DNA of 64,000 nt, taken from positions 372,001 through 436,000 of the forward strand of contig NZ_JALAAD010000001.1 in the NCBI RefSeq assembly GCF_022984075.1. Reading direction: 5' to 3'. Position numbers and translations under genes: made by a program. Below, in pieces: positions 45,147-55,209 of this stretch. The notes below the pieces were generated by a model. It had not been told where the DNA came from. It saw nothing but the letters and a program-made list of their open reading frames with translations, and did no database searches. This DNA comes from Synechococcus sp. C9. Lineage in GTDB: Bacteria > Cyanobacteriota > Cyanobacteriia > Gloeomargaritales > Gloeomargaritaceae. The first letter of the stretch is position 1, and every line of letters begins with the position of its first letter.

Positions 45147-46223
45147 ATGAAATTATCTCGTTCAATCCGTTGGTTAATTGTTAGTTTAATGACCGGCATG
45201 ATCGTCTGGATTGCTTATACTTTTGCCGTGCCCCAGTTATTAACACCTCGGGTAGCGATTACGTCACCCATGTCCCTAATTCATGTGGGGAGTAATGATT
45301 CCTTTGCGATTACCCCGGACGGCATCAAAGCGGGGCGTTATATCTTGGAAATGTTAGTCAGCGGCAGTCAGGAGGCGGCACAAAAAGCCATTGAAATTTA
45401 TGACGAAATCATTCCCCGGGAAAATTATGGGGGGGAATACAGTGCATTACGTTGGTTCGCTGACTTATTTTTGATGCCTGACCAAGAAAAGCAAAAAGCC
45501 TTACAAGACCCCTTTGTGGCTAGTTTTTATGATTTTTTTGCAGAAAATAATTTTGCCAATCTCAAAGAATACGTTCAACGGAAATATCTCCTACAACAAT
45601 ATCCAGACCAACTCACGGAAACAGGTCGCAATCGAGCCGCCTTTTTAGAGGATTTTATCCTGTTTAACAACCCGACCCGTGAGGCATGGGAACAAACTAG
45701 CAAGGTTCTTTCTGTAATACCCATTTCCCCTGGTCAAACCATTGCGGATATTGGCAGTGGACCGGGATACTACAGCACCCGTTTCAGCCAAAAAGTGGGG
45801 GCAAAGGGGCGAGTTTATAGTATTGATACGGTGCAAGCGCATTTGGATTATATCAATCGCTATATTCAACGGCAGAATATTACCAATATCACGACGATTA
45901 ATAGTTATCCTGGCACCACGATTGGATTACAGGGAAAACAGGTGGATGTGGCTTTCATGTGCTCTTTGTATCACAATATCTATGGCATGAGTACGGCACC
46001 CGACCGGGACAGTTTTGTGCAAAGTATTAAAGCGGCGTTGAAACCTGGGGGTACTTTGGTATTGGTGGACAATGGACTGGTAGAGCCGGGGCAATTACCG
46101 TATCACGGTCCCTATGTGGCGAAAGAATTGGTTATCCATCAACTGCGTTTTTATGGCTTTAAGCTCAAACGGGAATATGCCTTTATCCCCCAACGCTATG
46201 TGTTAATTTTTGAAGCAGTTTAA
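45147..46223 (+). CDS. Membrane-anchored class I SAM methyltransferase
   Basis: 358 aa. One N-terminal hydrophobic segment (IRWLIVSLMTGMIVWIAYTF) is followed by a domain of about 150 residues that I do not recognise (GIKAGRYILEMLVSG ... NFANLKEYVQRKY). The methyltransferase domain starts near residue 190, with motif I ADIGSGPGYYSTRF, SIDTVQ and AALKPGGTLVLVDNG. The anchor places the enzyme at a membrane, with SAM only on the cytoplasmic side, so an inside-facing anchor is the sensible reading. A lipid, quinone-like or tetrapyrrole substrate is possible. It sits between two radical SAM genes. Confidence 0.75.
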   Translation: MKLSRSIRWLIVSLMTGMIVWIAYTFAVPQLLTPRVAITSPMSLIHVGSNDSFAITPDGIKAGRYILEMLVSGSQEAAQKAIEIYDEIIPRENYGGEYSALRWFADLFLMPDQEKQKALQDPFVASFYDFFAENNFANLKEYVQRKYLLQQYPDQLTETGRNRAAFLEDFILFNNPTREAWEQTSKVLSVIPISPGQTIADIGSGPGYYSTRFSQKVGAKGRVYSIDTVQAHLDYINRYIQRQNITNITTINSYPGTTIGLQGKQVDVAFMCSLYHNIYGMSTAPDRDSFVQSIKAALKPGGTLVLVDNGLVEPGQLPYHGPYVAKELVIHQLRFYGFKLKREYAFIPQRYVLIFEAV

Positions 46224-46328
46224 CCCCGCAAATCTGAAATTTTTCTGCGAAATCCCCTTGTAATTTACTCATTCATGGTATATCTAAAATCAACCTTTCT
46301 TTCCTATTGGTAATCAGGGGGTAATACG

Positions 46329-47780
46329 ATGGTGGTTGTGCAGTCATCCACATACATGGAACACATTTCTGAACGACTGGCGCAGTACGAGGAGTTACAA
46401 TCCTTAGGTTTAATTGTGCGCTCAGGGGATTTTTTCCCGTCGGTACATTATCCCCCAATTACCATGTATCCGCCGCTCACCCCGGAGGAATTATTAGCGA
46501 CTTATACGCCCCCAGCGGATGGCAAATTTGATATTTATGCCCATGTGCCTTTTTGTCGGCAACGGTGTTTGTTTTGCCATTATCCGGTGCAATTAGGCGA
46601 GCGGAGTGCGGAGAAAGACCAGTATTTATCCGCTTTTGCCCAGGAGATGGATATTTACATGGAACGATTAGGTTATACTCGCCTCAAAGCCCGTTCAATT
46701 TTGGTGGGGGGCGGCACACCGACCTATCTGGCACTAGACCAATTAGAGCGATTTTTACAGATATTAGACCGCCGCCTTGATCGTCGGGAATGTACCCAAT
46801 ACAATTACGACGTTGACCCAGTGACCTTAATTGGCAAAGAGGGAAATGAACGCTTGAAAATGATGCGGGATTATGGGGTTGACCGCCTGACCATTGGGGT
46901 GCAATCCTTGAATCCAGCCACTCTGAAATTAATGAACCGGCATCATGGGACAGAGCAGGCATTAGAGTCCATTAGTGATGCTCTGAAATTTGGCTTTCAG
47001 GTGAATATTGAGTTTATTTTTGGTTATCTCGGTCAAACCTTAGAAAATTGGATAGCAGTGATTGAACAGGCAGTGGGTTTGGGAGTGCATGAAATCCAAT
47101 TATATCGTTTGAAATTTGAAGCCTATGGCGATTTTCAAGGGCCAGTAAAACACCAACGGGAACGGCATCCCGAAGTGGTACCTACAGTGCAGGAAACCCT
47201 GGCGATGAAGCAGGCGGCAATTAATATTCTCAACGTCCACGGTTATCGGGAAAATTTGCGGCGGGTGTTTTCTAAACAGCCAGAATATTACTCCCACTAT
47301 GCGGACAACCAATGCTGTGGTTTGTTGGATCAATTGGGGTTTGGTCTAACGGCATTTAGTAGTTTACGGGATCGGTTTGGCCTCAATACCCAAAGTTTTG
47401 ATGAATATTACCGGATGATTGGTGAACGTCGTTTGCCCTTGAACCGGGGATTGATTCGCAGTTGGGAGCAACAAATTCGCTGGGCAATTGTCTTACCTTT
47501 GAAGAACCGGCGGGTGTGGAAAAATTATTTTCATAAAGTCACCAATTACTCATTAAATGAGGTATTTCGCCCCAAAATTAACGCTCTGAAAAAACACGGT
47601 TTACTGACTGAGGATGAAGAAAAAATTGAATTAACGCCCTTGGGAGCTTTTTTTGCTGATGAAGTAGCACAACAATTTCATTATCCAGACCATATTCCTT
47701 TCCCACGTTCAGACTATGCCAATGGAGATTTGAATCCCTATTATTACCAGGAAATCTTTGGGGGAAATCATGGCGGATAA
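46329..47780 (+). CDS. HemN/HemW-like radical SAM enzyme
   Basis: 483 aa. The cluster motif reads HVPFCRQRCLFCHYP (CxxxCxxC), as in HemN-type enzymes; VGGGTPTYL, the Gly-rich SAM-binding strand, and RLTIGVQSLNP follow. The C-terminus has the HemN-type winged-helix part (IRWAIVLPLKN ... LKKHGLLTEDEEKIELTPLG). True HemN makes protoporphyrinogen IX without oxygen; many relatives do other jobs (HemW, heme degradation, methyl transfer). Start at ATG 46329 behind AGGGGGT. Its last 11 bases overlap the FHA-ABC gene, so the two are coupled. The specific reaction is unknown. Confidence 0.78.
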   Translation: MVVVQSSTYMEHISERLAQYEELQSLGLIVRSGDFFPSVHYPPITMYPPLTPEELLATYTPPADGKFDIYAHVPFCRQRCLFCHYPVQLGERSAEKDQYLSAFAQEMDIYMERLGYTRLKARSILVGGGTPTYLALDQLERFLQILDRRLDRRECTQYNYDVDPVTLIGKEGNERLKMMRDYGVDRLTIGVQSLNPATLKLMNRHHGTEQALESISDALKFGFQVNIEFIFGYLGQTLENWIAVIEQAVGLGVHEIQLYRLKFEAYGDFQGPVKHQRERHPEVVPTVQETLAMKQAAINILNVHGYRENLRRVFSKQPEYYSHYADNQCCGLLDQLGFGLTAFSSLRDRFGLNTQSFDEYYRMIGERRLPLNRGLIRSWEQQIRWAIVLPLKNRRVWKNYFHKVTNYSLNEVFRPKINALKKHGLLTEDEEKIELTPLGAFFADEVAQQFHYPDHIPFPRSDYANGDLNPYYYQEIFGGNHGG

Positions 47781-50190
47781 AACAATAATTGCTTCCGATA
47801 CAATTGTCAATTTGCACCCGGAAATTGAGGTCAACAATCAGGGACAAATTATCCGTTTTCAATTGACGGAACCACACCATGTTTTGGGGCGTGCCCCCCG
47901 TAAATCTCCGCCCGAAGGTTTAATTATTCCCGATCAATGGGTGCATATTAGTCGGGTGCAGGCGACGTTTCGGCGGACGGGTGAGCATTACACGATTCAT
48001 GATGGGGATGGGCAAACCTCGAGTATGAATCGGTTATTTATTAACCATGCCATTATTACACCGGCACAGGGACATCTTTTGCATCCTGGGGATGAAATCA
48101 CCATTGGTACCGACCCGAAAACAGCGATTACGATTACCTATCACCACCCCTCTACCCAAGTTAAACCCATTACACCTAAGAAACGTTCCCTATCTTTGAA
48201 AGGGCGTTCATCAGTGATTTTAGGGCGGGGACAGGAAGCGGATTTACAACTGGATGCCCCCACCGTTTCTCGCTCCCATGCAGTCATTTTTCAGGATAAT
48301 AATGGGCACTATACGATCCGAGATTGTAGTGTAAATGGGGTCTTTGTCAACGGTAAAAAAGTAGTGACTATTGCTCCGTTAAATGTTGGGGATGTGATTA
48401 CCATTGGTCCCTACCGTTTGGTATTGCAAGGGGATATGTTGGTGTTGTCCGACCAGGGGGATCGGATTCGCTTGGATGCCAAGGATTTAGCTAAAGTTGT
48501 TACTGGGAAAAAAGGTCAAAAAATTCGTATCCTGAATGATATTTCTCTGGTGATTGAACCGGGGCAATTTGTGGCATTGGTAGGGGGAAGTGGGGCGGGG
48601 AAATCAACGTTAATGAAAAGTTTATTGGGGATTGAGGCGGTCAGCCAAGGTTCGGTATATCTAAATGGGGATGATTTACGCAAGTATTTTAATATCTATC
48701 GAAGCATTATTGGCTATGTACCACAAAGTGATATTGTTCACACCAATCTAACAGTAAAAGAGGTACTGTATTATGCGGCAAAACTGCGGTTGCCTAAGGA
48801 TGCGAATATCAACGAGATTATTGAACAGGTGATGCGCCAAGTGGAATTAACGGAGCGGCAGGATACCTTGGTGCGGAGTTTAAGCGGGGGTCAATTGAAA
48901 CGGGTGAGTATTGGGGTGGAATTGTTATCTGATCCCAAATTATTCTTCCTCGATGAACCTACCTCGGGACTCGACCCGGGTTTGGATAAAAAAATTATGC
49001 AATTGTTACGGAAATTAGCGGATCAAGGGCGCACAATTATTCTGGTAACTCATGCGACGACCAATGTTACCCTCTGCGACCGTTTGGTGTTTATGGGTTT
49101 GGGGGGAAATTTATGTTACTTTGGCCCACCCCAGTCAGCGGCATCATTTTTTGACCTGGAACATCAGGATTTTGCCGATATTTATATCAAGTTAGAAACC
49201 CGAGAGGCAGTAGCGCAGGAAGCAGAGCGATTTCGCCAGTCGGAAACGTACCAAAAATTTATCCAGGAACGCTTGATTGGACAGGTGAATGAACAGCCTT
49301 TTCAGCCGGAAAAAGTGCGGGCTTCGTTTTGGCGGCAGTTGTGGGTGTTGGTGGGGCGGTATGGTCAACTCCTGAAACGGGACCCGGTTTATTTGTTTTT
49401 GTCTTTGGCAACTGCACCCTTGGGAATTGTGTTAATTCGCTTGGCAGTGCAAACCCAAAATCCCTTTGTGGGGGCACCGGATTATGTGTTGGCTTCCTTG
49501 GCACGGCGGGTCATTTTTGTAATTGTCTGTGCCGCTTTGTGGGCAGGTTTTGCTAGTTCATTGCAGGAAATTGTCAAGGAATCAGCGATTTATCTGCGGG
49601 AACGGTTGGTGAATTTGGGACTGTTTGCCTATTTGAGTTCTAAGGTGGTGACCCTGGGGGGCTTGGCAATTTTACAGAGTGTCCTGATTACCGCTGTGAT
49701 CCTCCTTGGGTTTAGTTGGCCGCCGGGATTGTGTGGTGCCGATGCCCTATGTTTTCCCAACTATTTCCCTTGGCCTTTAGGGGTATTCATTACCATTTTT
49801 CTGACGATTTTAACCTCGGTTTCTCTGGGCTTAATGGTATCCGCAATGGTGCGAAATTCAGCGCAGGCGAATAGTGCCTTACCCCTACTTTTGCTCCCCC
49901 AAATTATCTTTGCGGGAATTTTATTTGACCTGGGCAATCAGGGGCGACTGGTTTCTTGGTTGATGCTGAGTCGGTGGGCCGTGGGGGCGTTGGGGGCGTT
50001 GGCGGATGTCAATTCTTTGGTGCCAGGAGTACCGGCGGGTACGGACCCGGACAGCATTCCCATCAAGGAGATGGCGATGTTCACGGCTACTTTGCCGAAT
50101 TTGGGGTTGAATTGGGCAATCTTGCTCCTGCATACGGTAGTGTATTTGGGCGTGACCCTGTGGGTGCAAAAACGCAAGGATATTTACTAA
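47770..50190 (+). CDS. FHA-domain ABC transporter (ABCG-type half transporter)
   Basis: 806 aa. Two FHA phosphothreonine-binding domains: about residues 35-115 (VLGRAPRKS ... RVQATFRRTGEHYTIHDGD) and 140-220 (ILGRGQEADLQLDAPTVSRSHAVIF ... SVNGVFVNGK). An ABC ATPase follows at about 245-455 (Walker A GGSGAGKST, signature LSGGQLKR, Walker B FFLDEPTSGLD). Six membrane spans of the ABC2 type occupy about 530-800. This order of ATPase before membrane domain is that of ABCG exporters. FHA domains imply control by Ser/Thr kinases. The ATG at 47770 lies inside the upstream radical SAM gene, with GGGGGAAATC before it. Cargo unknown. Confidence 0.88.
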   Translation: MADKTIIASDTIVNLHPEIEVNNQGQIIRFQLTEPHHVLGRAPRKSPPEGLIIPDQWVHISRVQATFRRTGEHYTIHDGDGQTSSMNRLFINHAIITPAQGHLLHPGDEITIGTDPKTAITITYHHPSTQVKPITPKKRSLSLKGRSSVILGRGQEADLQLDAPTVSRSHAVIFQDNNGHYTIRDCSVNGVFVNGKKVVTIAPLNVGDVITIGPYRLVLQGDMLVLSDQGDRIRLDAKDLAKVVTGKKGQKIRILNDISLVIEPGQFVALVGGSGAGKSTLMKSLLGIEAVSQGSVYLNGDDLRKYFNIYRSIIGYVPQSDIVHTNLTVKEVLYYAAKLRLPKDANINEIIEQVMRQVELTERQDTLVRSLSGGQLKRVSIGVELLSDPKLFFLDEPTSGLDPGLDKKIMQLLRKLADQGRTIILVTHATTNVTLCDRLVFMGLGGNLCYFGPPQSAASFFDLEHQDFADIYIKLETREAVAQEAERFRQSETYQKFIQERLIGQVNEQPFQPEKVRASFWRQLWVLVGRYGQLLKRDPVYLFLSLATAPLGIVLIRLAVQTQNPFVGAPDYVLASLARRVIFVIVCAALWAGFASSLQEIVKESAIYLRERLVNLGLFAYLSSKVVTLGGLAILQSVLITAVILLGFSWPPGLCGADALCFPNYFPWPLGVFITIFLTILTSVSLGLMVSAMVRNSAQANSALPLLLLPQIIFAGILFDLGNQGRLVSWLMLSRWAVGALGALADVNSLVPGVPAGTDPDSIPIKEMAMFTATLPNLGLNWAILLLHTVVYLGVTLWVQKRKDIY

Positions 50191-50247
50191 ACCCCCAATG
50201 CGGGGTGGAAATGGCACAATAGAGCATGACCGTCACCGGATGCCCCC

Positions 50248-52059
50248 ATGACTGATACCCCTGTGAGCCGTCTGCGGAATTTTTGCATCATTGCCCACAT
50301 TGACCACGGCAAGTCCACCTTGGCGGACCGGTTGCTCCAGGTGACAGGGACAGTGGAACAGCGGCAGATGCGGGAACAATTCCTGGACAATATGGATTTG
50401 GAGCGGGAACGGGGCATTACGATTAAACTCCAAGCCGCCCGCATGAACTATCAGGCAAAAGATGGACAAAAGTACGTTTTGAACCTAATTGATACCCCCG
50501 GTCATGTGGATTTTTCCTATGAGGTTTCCCGGTCACTGGCGGCGTGTGAAGGGGCGTTATTGGTCGTAGATGCGTCCCAAGGGGTGGAAGCGCAAACCCT
50601 GGCGAATGTGTACATGGCGTTAGAACATGATTTAGAAATTATTCCGGTGATTAATAAAATTGATTTACCAGGGGCCAATCCCGAACGGGTGAAACAGGAA
50701 ATTGAAGATGTGATTGGTTTGGATTGCTCCCAGGCGATTTTGGCTTCGGCAAAAGAAGGGATTGGCATTGAAGATATTTTAGAAGCGGTGGTGCAACGGA
50801 TTCCCCCGCCCCAAGACCGCCGGGATCAGCCGTTACGGGCGTTAATTTTTGATAGCTATTACGACTCCTATCGGGGGGTGGTGGTGTATTTGCGGGTGAT
50901 GGATGGGGGGTTCAAAACGGGCGACCGGGTGCGCTTGATGATGTCCGGGAAGGAATACGAAGTGGATGAATTGGGGGTGATGTCGCCCAAACAGGTGCCG
51001 GTGGCGGATTTACAAGCCGGGGAAGTGGGCTATTTGACGGCGGCGATTAAAACGGTAGAGGATGCCCGGGTGGGGGATACCATTACCTTGGCTTATAACC
51101 CGGCGACCGAGCCATTACCTGGCTACAAAGAGGCGAAACCGATGGTGTTTTGCGGTTTATTTCCGATTAATGCGGATGACTATGCCGATCTGCGGGATGC
51201 CCTGGGCAAGTTGAAATTGAATGATGCCGCTTTGCACTATGAACCGGAAACTTCTTCGGCGATGGGGATGGGATTTCGGTGCGGCTTTTTGGGGCTTTTG
51301 CACATGGAAATTGTCCAGGAACGCCTGGAGCGGGAATACAATTTGGAGTTAGTAGTTACGGCTCCCTCGGTGGTCTATCGGGTGACATTAAATGATAATT
51401 CGGTGGTGGAAATTGACAACCCTGGGGATTTACCCAATCCCAACGAACGGCAACAAATTGAAGAACCCTACGTGAAGGTGGAAATCATCACGCCGGAGAC
51501 CTATGTGGGGACGTTGATGGAGTTAGCCCAATCCCGGCGGGGCGAATTTAAGGATATGCGTTATCTCACTCCGGAACGTACGGTGTTGGTGTATGAAATT
51601 CCCTTGTCGGAGGTGGTGACGGACTTTTTTGATCAGATGAAATCCCGCTCCCGGGGCTACGCCAGTATGGAGTACCAATGGGTGGGGTATCGGGCGAATG
51701 ATTTGGTGAAATTGGATATTTTGATTAACGATGAACCAGCGGATGCCCTAGCCACGATTGTGCATCGGGACAAAGCCTACAATGTGGGGCGGGCGTTGGT
51801 GCAAAAGTTAAAGGAATTGATTCCTCGCCATCAGTTCAAAGTGCCCATTCAAGCCGCCATTGGCAGTCGAGTGATTGCCAGCGAATCCATTGCCCCCCTA
51901 CGCAAAAATGTGTTGGCGAAATGTTACGGGGGGGATGTGAGCCGCAAACGCAAATTGCTAGAGAAGCAAAAAGAGGGGAAAAAACGCATGAAAGCCTTGG
52001 GTAATGTGGACGTGCCCCAGGAGGCATTTATGGCGGTTTTGAAATTGAAAAGCGAATAA
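50248..52059 (+). CDS. lepA: Elongation factor 4 (LepA)
   Basis: 603 aa ribosomal GTPase, conserved in bacteria and plastids, that helps translation or ribosome maturation under stress. G1 is [15 protein letters not shown], then [28 protein letters not shown] and NKIDLPGA; the C-terminal LepA-specific domain has [20 protein letters not shown]. The length is normal. No clear Shine-Dalgarno sequence before the ATG. It follows the FHA-ABC gene by 57 bases. Confidence 0.97.
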   Translation: MTDTPVSRLRNFCIIAHIDHGKSTLADRLLQVTGTVEQRQMREQFLDNMDLERERGITIKLQAARMNYQAKDGQKYVLNLIDTPGHVDFSYEVSRSLAACEGALLVVDASQGVEAQTLANVYMALEHDLEIIPVINKIDLPGANPERVKQEIEDVIGLDCSQAILASAKEGIGIEDILEAVVQRIPPPQDRRDQPLRALIFDSYYDSYRGVVVYLRVMDGGFKTGDRVRLMMSGKEYEVDELGVMSPKQVPVADLQAGEVGYLTAAIKTVEDARVGDTITLAYNPATEPLPGYKEAKPMVFCGLFPINADDYADLRDALGKLKLNDAALHYEPETSSAMGMGFRCGFLGLLHMEIVQERLEREYNLELVVTAPSVVYRVTLNDNSVVEIDNPGDLPNPNERQQIEEPYVKVEIITPETYVGTLMELAQSRRGEFKDMRYLTPERTVLVYEIPLSEVVTDFFDQMKSRSRGYASMEYQWVGYRANDLVKLDILINDEPADALATIVHRDKAYNVGRALVQKLKELIPRHQFKVPIQAAIGSRVIASESIAPLRKNVLAKCYGGDVSRKRKLLEKQKEGKKRMKALGNVDVPQEAFMAVLKLKSE

Positions 52060-53374
<1,315 letters not shown>

Positions 53375-53458
53375 GTTAAGGATTGTCATTACAAGTAATT
53401 TTGGTCGTTTGGGCAATCGTTTGTTGTTGCTGAACCATTTATAGTCATTGCACAAAAA

Positions 53459-53701
53459 GGTAGTGCTATCTTTGTAATGCTCAAGAAATGGTAACAAGGA
53501 TTCTCAGGCAGGTGGGTGGCTTTGTCTCTCCAGGGAGAAGCGTCACGGGGTAGGGACATTGCTCAAATACCCATGAGATAAGGCTTTGCGGGAATTTACT
53601 ACCTACACTTAGAGAGCCTATCGTCTGAAATGGCAGACACTCCTTTGGGAAGGCATGGCACTAATTGTAATAACAAACAATTACTTGGATAGCACTACCT
53701 A
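53459..53701. mobile_element. MITE-like element with IS1-like inverted ends
   Basis: About 243 bases. The left end GGTAGTGCTATCTTTGTAAT and the right end, on the other strand, GGTAGTGCTATCCAAGTAAT share a perfect 12-base inverted repeat with further matches. The pattern resembles the terminal repeats of the IS1 family as I remember them. No transposase and no target duplication recognised. The right end lies within three bases of the recQ stop codon. The flanking 53375-53458 holds no gene; it includes GTTGCTGAACC, similar to the ends of the MITE beside isiX. Confidence 0.65.
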
Positions 53702-53703
53702 CA

Positions 53704-55200
53704 TCACGCCCGTTTCCCTCGCCCGGCTCGCCAACAATTATCACAATGACCGCAGGGTAGGGGGTCGCCCTCCTGTTCTAATCCCAAAGCCTGCACCAGA
53801 AACCACCACCGACATTGGTCGCTTTTGAGATAGGCATTGATCGCTTTTAATCCCATATCACTGGGTTGCACGTTGATTTGCGCCAGTTTTTCCTTGAGAA
53901 TTGTGTAGCTGTAGGGGTCGTCCCAGTGCAGTGCCCCCACCCGATGCAGGAGTGCCAGAGCCGCCGCCGCTTGCGGATTATCTTTGAGTTTTTCCAATGT
54001 TCCTTTCGGGGGCAAAGTCTGTGCCGCTTTTTGGGCTTGGTGGTATTGCTTTTGTAATTGGTCGAGGTAATGGCGTTGGGCATTCAGTTCCGTCGGATTG
54101 AGCCAGTTAAAGAGCCAGCCCACCGGCAGTTTGCCCCACCAGCCCGTCGGTTGACTGGTAAAGGTAATCGCTTCCGCCTGCCCCCCATCCCGCCCGCCCC
54201 GACCAATTCCCTGAATATAATCCAAGGGGTTAAAGGGCGGTTGCACATGGATCACCCAGCGAATATCCGGCTTGTTGACCCCCATCCCCAGGGCACTGGT
54301 GGAAACCAGAAATGGCACACCCCCCGTCAGCCACAACTGCTCCAATTCCCGCCGCTGGGGTGCGGACAACCCCGCATGGTACGCCTGGGTAGGGATGCCC
54401 TTTTTTTGCAACCATGCCGCCCAGGTTTCCGTGTCCCGCCGGGTGGCGACGTACACCAAACCCGCCTCCCCCTCATGGGATTTGATCGTATAATACACCT
54501 GTTGTTGCCGCTGGTGCGGAGTTAAAACCGTGCGGACAGTAATGTTAATGTTCTTACGATACGGACTGCGACGCACCACCTCCGGGTTTTCCAAACGCAA
54601 CACCCGCTTGATGGTTTCCTGCACCAGGGGGTCGGCGGTGGCGGTAAAAGCGGCGATGGGAATCCGGGTGCCCGCTGGTTTGGTCTTTTGCAATGCCCCC
54701 CGCACTGCCCCCAACCGCTCATAGGCAGGGCGAAAACTGTCCCCCCACTGTACCAAACAGTGCGCCTCATCCAGGATAATGCCCCGAATCGCCACATCCC
54801 TGCGGGTTAACACCTCCCATACCGGCGGACTGAGCAGGGTTTCAGGAGCCAAATAGAGCAGGCGCAATTCATTACTTTGTAAGCGTTTGAGGGTACGTTT
54901 GCGCTCAAAGGGGGACTGTTGGCTGTGCAGGGTCGCCGCCGGGAGATGTTTTTCCTCCAACGCCTGCACCTGGTCTTCCATCAGGGCAATGAGGGGGCTG
55001 ATCACCAAACTCACCCCATCCTGCATCAGGGCGGGGAGTTGAAAACAAATGGACTTGCCGAAACCGGTGGGCAGGACGATCAGGCTATCCCTACCTGCTA
55101 ATAATGTACTGACAATTTCCCCCTGGGGTGGGCGAAAATCCGGGTAGCCCCACAGTTCTTGAAACTTCGCCCGGGCATCCTCCAGGGTAAACGTCCCCAT
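53704..55200 (-). CDS. recQ: RecQ-family ATP-dependent DNA helicase
   Basis: 498 aa 3'-5' superfamily 2 helicase for recombination and fork repair. Motif I is LPTGFGKS, motif II LDEAHCLVQWG, motif III AFTATADP, motif VI QGIGRGGRDG. A zinc-binding cluster closes the protein (CRWW ... CGHCDNC). It is shorter than E. coli RecQ (about 610 aa) because the HRDC domain is absent and the RQC region is reduced. It is nine bases after gnd, probably cotranscribed. Confidence 0.9.
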   Translation of the reverse strand: MGTFTLEDARAKFQELWGYPDFRPPQGEIVSTLLAGRDSLIVLPTGFGKSICFQLPALMQDGVSLVISPLIALMEDQVQALEEKHLPAATLHSQQSPFERKRTLKRLQSNELRLLYLAPETLLSPPVWEVLTRRDVAIRGIILDEAHCLVQWGDSFRPAYERLGAVRGALQKTKPAGTRIPIAAFTATADPLVQETIKRVLRLENPEVVRRSPYRKNINITVRTVLTPHQRQQQVYYTIKSHEGEAGLVYVATRRDTETWAAWLQKKGIPTQAYHAGLSAPQRRELEQLWLTGGVPFLVSTSALGMGVNKPDIRWVIHVQPPFNPLDYIQGIGRGGRDGGQAEAITFTSQPTGWWGKLPVGWLFNWLNPTELNAQRHYLDQLQKQYHQAQKAAQTLPPKGTLEKLKDNPQAAAALALLHRVGALHWDDPYSYTILKEKLAQINVQPSDMGLKAINAYLKSDQCRWWFLVQALGLEQEGDPLPCGHCDNCWRAGRGKRA

Positions 55201-55209
55201 GCTCGCACC

